Shown: one piece after another, positions 58,569 to 64,000 of the stretch
Layout: each line of letters begins with the position of its first letter
Position numbering within the stretch: position 1 is the stretch's first letter
NCBI RefSeq assembly: GCF_003001935.1
Contig: NZ_PVNG01000001.1
Coordinates: forward strand, 62,001 to 126,000
Source of the DNA: Nonomuraea fuscirosea
GTDB taxonomy: Bacteria > Actinomycetota > Actinomycetes > Streptosporangiales > Streptosporangiaceae
Length of the DNA stretch: 64,000 nt
Reading direction: 5' to 3'
Notes under the pieces: model-generated
The model's input: only the letters and a program-made list of their open reading frames with translations
Told to the model about the DNA's origin: nothing
Database searches by the model: none
Position numbers and translations under genes: made by a program

Positions 58569-60080
58569 ATGCCCGACTTCGTGGGCGCCGTCGACCAGGG
58601 CACCACCAGCACCCGCTTCATGATCTTCGATCACGACGGCGCCGAGGTGGCCAAGTACCAGCTCGAACACGAGCAGATCCTGCCCAGGTCAGGGTGGGTC
58701 GAGCACAACCCGATCGAGATCTGGACCAGGACCGCCGCCGTGATCCAGTCGACGATGCAGCGGGCCGGCCTGCACGACGGCGACCTCGTCACCATCGGGC
58801 TGACCAACCAGCGCGAGACCACGGTCGTGTGGAACGCCCGCACCGGGCGTCCCTACTACAACGCGATCGTCTGGCAGGACACCCGCACCGACCGGATCGC
58901 CGCCGAGCTCCAGCGCGACGGCCGCGGCCAGGTCATCCGCGACCGCACCGGGCTGCGGCCGGAGGCGTACTTCTCCGGCGGCAAGATCCAGTGGATCCTG
59001 GAGAACGTCGACGGCGTGCGCGCGGACGCCGAGCGCGGTGAGGCGATCTTCGGCACCACCGACACCTGGACGCTGTGGAACCTCACCGGGGGCGTCAACG
59101 GCGGCGTGCACATCACCGACGTGACCAACGCCAGCCGCACCATGCTGATGGACCTGACCACCCTCGACTGGGACGACGAGCTGCTGTCGTTCTTCGGCAT
59201 CCCGCGCGCGATGCTGCCCGAGATCCGCCCGTCCGCCGACCCGACCGGTTACGGCGCCACGGTCAGGCAGGGGCCCATGGCCGGCGAAGTGCCGATCACC
59301 GCGATCCTGGGCGACCAGCAGGCCGCCACCGTCGGCCAGGTCTGCTTCGCGCCGGGCGAGGCCAAGAACACCTACGGCACCGGCAACTTCCTGCTGCTCA
59401 ACACAGGGCCCGGCCCGGTGCGCTCCGAGAGCGGCCTGCTCACCACCCCGGCCTACAAGTTCGGTGAGGATCCCACGATCTTCGCGCTGGAGGGCTCGAT
59501 CGCGGTGACGGGTTCGGCCGTGCAGTGGCTGCGCGACCAGCTGCACATCATCACCTCGGCGGCCCAGAGCGAGACGCTGGCGCGGCAGGTGGACGACAAC
59601 GGCGGGATGTACTTCGTCCCGGCCTTCTCCGGCCTGTTCGCCCCCTACTGGCGCGCCGACGCCCGCGGCGCCATCGTCGGCCTGTCGCGCTTCCACACCG
59701 ACGCCCACCTCGCCAGGGCCGCGCTGGAGGCCATCTGTTACCAGAGCCGCGACGTCGTCGAGGCGATGCAGCGCGACTCAGGGGTGGTGCTCGACGTGCT
59801 CAAGGTGGACGGCGGCGTGACGGCCAACGACCTGTGCATGCAGCTCCAGTCCGACATCCTGGGCGTGCCCGTCAGCCGGCCGACCGTGTCCGAGACCACC
59901 GCGCTCGGCGCCGCGTACGCCGCCGGCCTGGCCTTCGGCTACTGGGCCGACACCGCAGAGCTGCGCGCCCACTGGGCCGAGGACCGGCGCTGGGAGCCCC
60001 GGTGGAGCGAGGACCAGCGCGAGGAGGGCTACGCGGGCTGGAAGAAGGCGGTCACCCGGGCCCTCGACTGGGCCGGGTGA
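58569..60080 (+). CDS. glpK: Glycerol kinase
   Basis: 503-aa FGGY-family kinase making glycerol 3-phosphate. [16 protein letters not shown] is the phosphate-1 loop, [20 protein letters not shown] the glycerol site, and [20 protein letters not shown] and [15 protein letters not shown] the actin-like ATP domain. [20 protein letters not shown] is the adenosine motif. Full length. ATG at 58569 follows GGGGGAG. glpD and a GlpR-type regulator are not adjacent. Confidence 0.97.
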   Translation: MPDFVGAVDQGTTSTRFMIFDHDGAEVAKYQLEHEQILPRSGWVEHNPIEIWTRTAAVIQSTMQRAGLHDGDLVTIGLTNQRETTVVWNARTGRPYYNAIVWQDTRTDRIAAELQRDGRGQVIRDRTGLRPEAYFSGGKIQWILENVDGVRADAERGEAIFGTTDTWTLWNLTGGVNGGVHITDVTNASRTMLMDLTTLDWDDELLSFFGIPRAMLPEIRPSADPTGYGATVRQGPMAGEVPITAILGDQQAATVGQVCFAPGEAKNTYGTGNFLLLNTGPGPVRSESGLLTTPAYKFGEDPTIFALEGSIAVTGSAVQWLRDQLHIITSAAQSETLARQVDDNGGMYFVPAFSGLFAPYWRADARGAIVGLSRFHTDAHLARAALEAICYQSRDVVEAMQRDSGVVLDVLKVDGGVTANDLCMQLQSDILGVPVSRPTVSETTALGAAYAAGLAFGYWADTAELRAHWAEDRRWEPRWSEDQREEGYAGWKKAVTRALDWAG

Positions 60081-60096
60081 CCTCCCATGGGCCCGG

Positions 60097-60945
60097 TCAG
60101 CTGACCACGTCCTTGCGGCGGAAGCGCCGGAACGCCACCGCGATCAGGATGGCCGCGTACGTGATCGAGATCGAGGCCCCCTTCGCCATGCCGCTCCAGT
60201 CCAGCTCGGGAGCCAGGGCGTCCAGCCAGGCGTTGTTCCAGAACGTGGGCAGGAACTCGCGCAGCACCCCCAGCGCCTCCACGGCCTGCAGGATGGTGCA
60301 CACGATCCACAGGCCGACCGCCCCGCCCACGGCCCCCAGCGGGGAGTCGGTCATGGTCGAGACGAGGAAGGCCACGGCGGCCACCACGAGCTGGCTGACC
60401 AGCGCGTACGCGATCACGATGCCGAAGCGCGGCAGCACGTCGAACGCCGGGATCGTCTCACCCGTCCCGGGCACCTGGATGTCGTCCCAGCCGAACGCGA
60501 GCGTCCCCGCGAGCAGCGCCATCAGCGGCAGGCAGATCACCGCCGCCGCCGAGTAGCCGAGCGCCACGATCAGCTTCTGCCGCAGCAGCCGGTCGCGCGG
60601 GACCGGCGCCGCCAGCAGGTAGCGCAGCGACGACCAGTTGGCCTCGCTGGAGACCGTGTCGCCGCAGAACAGCGCGACCGCCACCACCAGCAGGAAGCTG
60701 GCCGACACCGACAGGGCGAAGGCGGCGAAGTTCAGGCCGCTCGCGGTGGCCAGGTCGGAGATGCGCAGCGCCGACTGGCCCTGCGCGTTCGACTGCGGCC
60801 CGAACTGGAACGCGATCACGAGGATCCACGGCAGCGCCAGCAGCAGCCCGAACGCGACGATCGTGCGCCTGCGCTTGAACTGCCTGACGATCTCCACCCG
60901 CAGCGGCAGCGTGCGGTTCGGCGCGTAGCCGGTCGCGGCGGTCAT
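60097..60945 (-). CDS. ABC-2 type permease
   Basis: 282-aa inner-membrane protein with about six hydrophobic helices, for example IVAFGLLLALPWILVIAFQF, LSVSASFLLVVAVALFCGD, LGAVGGAVGLWIVCTILQAV. The region after helix 2 (SSEANWSSLRYLLAAPVPRD, RLLRQKLIVAL) is the ABC-2 coupling segment. Its ATG overlaps the stop of the hydrolase-ATPase fusion gene (ATGA), so it is the partner of that ATPase. Exported substrate unknown. Confidence 0.9.
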   Translation of the reverse strand: MTAATGYAPNRTLPLRVEIVRQFKRRRTIVAFGLLLALPWILVIAFQFGPQSNAQGQSALRISDLATASGLNFAAFALSVSASFLLVVAVALFCGDTVSSEANWSSLRYLLAAPVPRDRLLRQKLIVALGYSAAAVICLPLMALLAGTLAFGWDDIQVPGTGETIPAFDVLPRFGIVIAYALVSQLVVAAVAFLVSTMTDSPLGAVGGAVGLWIVCTILQAVEALGVLREFLPTFWNNAWLDALAPELDWSGMAKGASISITYAAILIAVAFRRFRRKDVVS

Positions 60946-63647
60946 GCGTTGTCTCCGATGAGGTCGAGGAACACGTCTTCCAGGCGCGGCCCGTGCCCGT
61001 TGGACCGGGTGGCCGAGCCGAGCAGCTGCGACACCGGGCCGGTCGAGACCAGCCGTCCGCGCCGCATGACCACGACGTGGCTGCAGGTCTGCTCCACCTC
61101 GGCCAGCATGTGGCTGGAGACGATCACGGTACGGCCGTCGCGGGCGTAGCGCTTGAGCACCTCGCGCATCTCGCGGATCTGGGGCGGGTCGAGGCCGTTC
61201 GTGGGCTCGTCCAGCACGAGCAGGTCGGGCAGGCCGAGCATGGCCTGGGCGATGGCCAGCCGCTGGCGCATGCCCTGGGAGTAGGTGCGTACGGCCCGGT
61301 CGAGCGCCTTGCCCAGGCCCGCGATCTCCAGCGCCTCCTCGAAGTGCGCGTCGGCGGCGGGCCGGCCGGTGGCGGCCCAGTAGAGGGCGATGTTGTCGCG
61401 GCCGGACAGGTGCGGCAGGAACCCGGGGCCCTCCACGAACGATCCGAGCCGCGACAGCACGGGGGCGCCGGGGGCCACCGGCTCGCCGAAGATGCGGATC
61501 TCGCCGGCGTCCGGCTGGATCAGGCCCATCATCATCCGCATGGTCGTCGTCTTGCCCGCGCCGTTCGGGCCGAGCAGCCCGAGCACCTGGCCCCGTTCGA
61601 CCCGGAACGACAGGCCGTCCACGGCCAGCTCACCGTTGCGGTACGCCTTCGTCAGCCCGCTGATCTCCAGCGGCACGTCCGCGTCGCCCTCCTGACCGCC
61701 CAGCGGCACGTCCGCGTCACCCTTCTGGCCGGCCGTCCGCCCGTTGGCGGCGGCGACGGCCTCGCGGCTCTCCGCGGCCGGCGCCCCGTCGCCGGGCCCG
61801 GCGTCCGGTGTCACGGCGGCGGCGGTACGGCGGCGGGAGCGGGACGGGGTGCGGCCGGTGGCGAGCAGGACGCCGGCGACCACCACGGCGGCCAGCGGCA
61901 TCGCCCACACCCACCACGCGATCCCGGTCGGCGCGGCGGCCAGCGTGCCGACCGTCGGGACGGCGAGCGCGGGGGAGGCCAGCTCCACCTGGTACGCGGC
62001 CGGCTGGACGGGGGTCGCGAACCCCATGTCGGTCGTGGCCACGACCAGACGCAGCCGGTGACCAACCGCGAAGTTGTGGTCCACGGCGGGCAGGGCGACG
62101 GTGGCCTCCGCGCTGCCGGCGCCCTCGGGGATGCTCACCCGGACCGGCGCGACCAGGCCGGCCGGCAGGGCGGGTGGCTGGATGCTGTCCGCCACGTCGT
62201 ACAGCTTCACGAACAGCGTGGCCTCGCCCTCGCCCGACACCCTGATCCTGACCGTAGGGCTGCCGGTGAGCTGGAGCGGGGCGGTGAGCGGCGCCGACTC
62301 GAACGCGGCCGACTGTCCCGGCATGTCGAGCGAGACGCCGCCGGTGTTCTGGCCGGCCAGCAGGCCGCCGATGCCCGGCACGGTGGAGATCGCCGCCGGG
62401 GCGCCGCCCGGCGGGTTGACGATGTTCTGCGCGGGGCCGCTCAGCCGGACGTCGGTGGTGCCGGTGCCCGCCAGGCCGGGATACGCGCCGGCCTCCGGGT
62501 GCAGCCTGATGCGCTGGCGGGTGCCGGGGTCGCGGCCGCCGTCACGCGTCACCGTGAACGCGCTCACCCGCGGCGCCGAGTCGTCGCCCTTCAGGTAGCG
62601 GGCGAACCAGGCCGCCGACTGGTCGAACAGCCAGTCGGCCTCGCCGTTGCCCCCGTCGTGCCCGCCGTCGAACCAGGCCAGGCTCACCGGGGTGCCCCCG
62701 GCGGCGATCGCCCTGGCGTTGGCGTCGGCGTGGCCGAGCGGGAACAGCGAGTCGCGCTGACCCTGGATGAGCAGCGTCGGGGCCTTGATCTGCCCGGCCA
62801 CGGTGATCGGGCTGGACTTGCGCAGCAGCTCCACGGCCTCGGGGGTGGCCCGGCCGGTCTCGGCGACCTGCTGGTAGACCGCGCAGATCGCGGGCAGGAA
62901 GCGGCCGCACCGCGCCTGCTCGGGCGTCAGCGGCGGGGCGGCCTCGCGCCGGCCCAGCAGTGACGTGGGGTCCAGCGAGACACCCTGGCCGAAGAAGATG
63001 CCGGCCCACATGCGCTTGAAGACGCCGCCCACCGGGTCCGAAGGCTCGGCGGGGTCGGAGGTCCGGGCGGCGGTGGCCGGCGCGGCGGGCTGAGCGGCAT
63101 TGGGGAAGAGCGCGTCGGCCAGGTCGGACCAGGTGATCTGGGGGACGATCGCGTCCACCCGCCGGTCGTAGGCGGCGGTCATCAGCGCGATGGCGCCGCC
63201 GTACGAGCCGCCCGCGATGCCGACGCGCGGGTCGCCCGAGGCGTCGAGCTGGACCTCAGGCCGCCGGGCCAGCCAGTCGATGAGCTGCTTGACGTCCTTG
63301 ACCTCGTAGTCGGGCGAGTTGAGCGCGATCTGGCCGCCCGAGCGGCCGAATCCGCGCGCCGACCACGTCATGACGGCGTAGCCCTGCTGGGCGAGCCGTA
63401 CCGCCTGGTCCCGCATGCTCCGCTTGCTGCCGCCGAACCCGTGCGCGAGCAGCACGGCCGGCGCCTTCCCGCCGCCGGGCGGCGCGAAATAGGTCGTGTC
63501 GAGCTCGACCTTCTCGTCGTCGGCCGGTCCGTCGACGACGGTTATTGTCTGATCCTGGCCCCGCACCTCGGGAGCCGACGGCCACACGAGCCACGTCGTC
63601 ACCGCGATGAGGGCGAGCGCCGCTGTCCAAGCGGCCACACGCTTCAT
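60942..63647 (-). CDS. Fusion: secreted alpha/beta hydrolase, membrane helix, ABC ATPase
   Basis: 901-aa chimera. Residues 1-24 form a signal or anchor helix. About 35-570 form a CocE/X-Pro-peptidase-like hydrolase with nucleophile Ser148 in GGSYGGA, an Asp in GQRDSLFPLGHAD, a His in DGGHDGG, and a jelly-roll tail. A helix at about 573-597 (WWVWAMPLAAVVVAGVLLA) crosses back, followed by a charged linker holding a short repeated DVPLGGQEGDADVPL. The ATPase (about 660-901) has Walker A GPNGAGKTT (Lys about 699), signature YSQGMRQRL and Walker B LVLDEPTNGLD. It seems intact, full length for a two-part fusion, and coupled to the permease gene. Confidence 0.88.
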   Translation of the reverse strand: MKRVAAWTAALALIAVTTWLVWPSAPEVRGQDQTITVVDGPADDEKVELDTTYFAPPGGGKAPAVLLAHGFGGSKRSMRDQAVRLAQQGYAVMTWSARGFGRSGGQIALNSPDYEVKDVKQLIDWLARRPEVQLDASGDPRVGIAGGSYGGAIALMTAAYDRRVDAIVPQITWSDLADALFPNAAQPAAPATAARTSDPAEPSDPVGGVFKRMWAGIFFGQGVSLDPTSLLGRREAAPPLTPEQARCGRFLPAICAVYQQVAETGRATPEAVELLRKSSPITVAGQIKAPTLLIQGQRDSLFPLGHADANARAIAAGGTPVSLAWFDGGHDGGNGEADWLFDQSAAWFARYLKGDDSAPRVSAFTVTRDGGRDPGTRQRIRLHPEAGAYPGLAGTGTTDVRLSGPAQNIVNPPGGAPAAISTVPGIGGLLAGQNTGGVSLDMPGQSAAFESAPLTAPLQLTGSPTVRIRVSGEGEATLFVKLYDVADSIQPPALPAGLVAPVRVSIPEGAGSAEATVALPAVDHNFAVGHRLRLVVATTDMGFATPVQPAAYQVELASPALAVPTVGTLAAAPTGIAWWVWAMPLAAVVVAGVLLATGRTPSRSRRRTAAAVTPDAGPGDGAPAAESREAVAAANGRTAGQKGDADVPLGGQEGDADVPLEISGLTKAYRNGELAVDGLSFRVERGQVLGLLGPNGAGKTTTMRMMMGLIQPDAGEIRIFGEPVAPGAPVLSRLGSFVEGPGFLPHLSGRDNIALYWAATGRPAADAHFEEALEIAGLGKALDRAVRTYSQGMRQRLAIAQAMLGLPDLLVLDEPTNGLDPPQIREMREVLKRYARDGRTVIVSSHMLAEVEQTCSHVVVMRRGRLVSTGPVSQLLGSATRSNGHGPRLEDVFLDLIGDNA

Positions 63648-63692
63648 GCGGTGAGCCTACTTTCCGCACCTGAGAGATCCCTGAGACGACGA

Positions 63693-64000
63693 TCATGAAG
63701 CGCGTCGGCGGGCGGAGTGCGCCGTGGCCACGGTCAGGCTGTCCTCGTAGATGTGGTAGCGGGTGATGCGCCCGTCCTCGACCGTGAGGTGCAGGGCGAA
63801 CGGGGACGTGTACGCCTCGCCGGTGGCCTCGACCGTCTGGACCAAGTCGCCGAGCACGACGGCGTCGTCCCCGTCCACCAGGATGCGCGCCACCGAGGTG
63901 CTGTTCAGCTCGGGCACGTGGTAGGTGGCCAGCGCGCGGAACAGCTCGGCCGCGTCGTCGCGGCTCGACCGCGGCTTGATCCACGGCACCGCCGGGTGTC
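63693..64000 (-). CDS. SnoaL/NTF2-like protein, N-terminus cut by window edge
   Basis: The minus-strand frame stays open past the GTG at 63989 to the edge, reading H-P-A-V-P-W-I-K, as in the second strand of SnoaL-like ketosteroid isomerase-fold proteins. SRDDAAELFRALATYHVPEL, ARILVDGDDAVVLGDLV and HLTVEDGRITRYHIYED are the following strands and helix. So the gene probably begins outside the window. The visible part is 102 residues. Function unknown; small ligand binding or isomerase activity is likely. Upstream of the hydrolase-ATPase fusion by 46 bp on the same strand. Confidence 0.85.
   Translation of the reverse strand, partial: HPAVPWIKPRSSRDDAAELFRALATYHVPELNSTSVARILVDGDDAVVLGDLVQTVEATGEAYTSPFALHLTVEDGRITRYHIYEDSLTVATAHSARRRAS

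Overview
The window is chromosomal DNA from a high-GC actinomycete, most likely a member of the Streptosporangiaceae (Nonomuraea-like). Third codon positions are almost always G or C, GTG and TTG starts are common, and ribosome sites read GGAGG. Several families are typical of actinobacteria: a helix-turn-helix regulator with a DUF5753 tail, a DUF574-type methyltransferase, a PAC2 protein, polyphosphate glucokinase, a giant HrpA with a DUF3418 end, and STAND/TPR regulators. The genus is an inference. I see no rRNA, tRNA, CRISPR array, complete insertion sequence or prophage. Most of it reads as ordinary chromosome with short operons.

Left part (1-19,950): an edge-cut aldo/keto reductase and a MocR-type regulator whose cofactor lysine is replaced; a large TPR protein; a GNAT acetyltransferase; and a tightly coupled five-gene nitrate assimilation operon (5,383-12,865: narK, nitrate reductase, a flavoprotein electron donor, nirB, nirD). 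Sequences resembling GlnR boxes lie upstream of that operon. Then come a lipoprotein, small and membrane-anchored proteins, a FadR-type regulator divergent from a secreted X-Pro dipeptidyl-peptidase, and a sigma factor fused in one chain to a zinc-finger anti-sigma motif, a membrane helix and an outside domain.

Middle (20,004-31,800): a five-gene minus-strand run (23,735 to 20,004) made of an unknown protein, a membrane protein with a ten-unit five-residue repeat, a 71-aa protein resembling a MazF tail, an Asp/Glu racemase-maleate isomerase family enzyme and an FAD monooxygenase. It is divergent from an XRE/DUF5753 regulator and near a SAM methyltransferase. This is the best candidate here for an undescribed system. 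Then follow DUF4253, a HAD phosphatase, TenA, a TIGR03118 protein, ppgK and a MarR/VOC pair with clear operators.

Right part (31,887-64,000): hrpA, Uma2 nuclease, a second HAD enzyme, hemerythrin, gamma-glutamyltransferase, the hspR/hsp20 heat-shock pair, a gutted MFS transporter, an ABC exporter divergent from its MarR regulator, a PucR regulator, a secreted HExxH protease, a membrane-anchored NB-ARC/TPR protein, a tyrosine phosphatase, Gfo/Idh/MocA, PAC2 and ankyrin proteins, a class I terpene synthase facing an AAA/TPR regulator, a conserved 41-aa protein, glycerol uptake (glpF-glpK), and an ABC transporter whose ATPase is fused to a membrane-tethered alpha/beta hydrolase.
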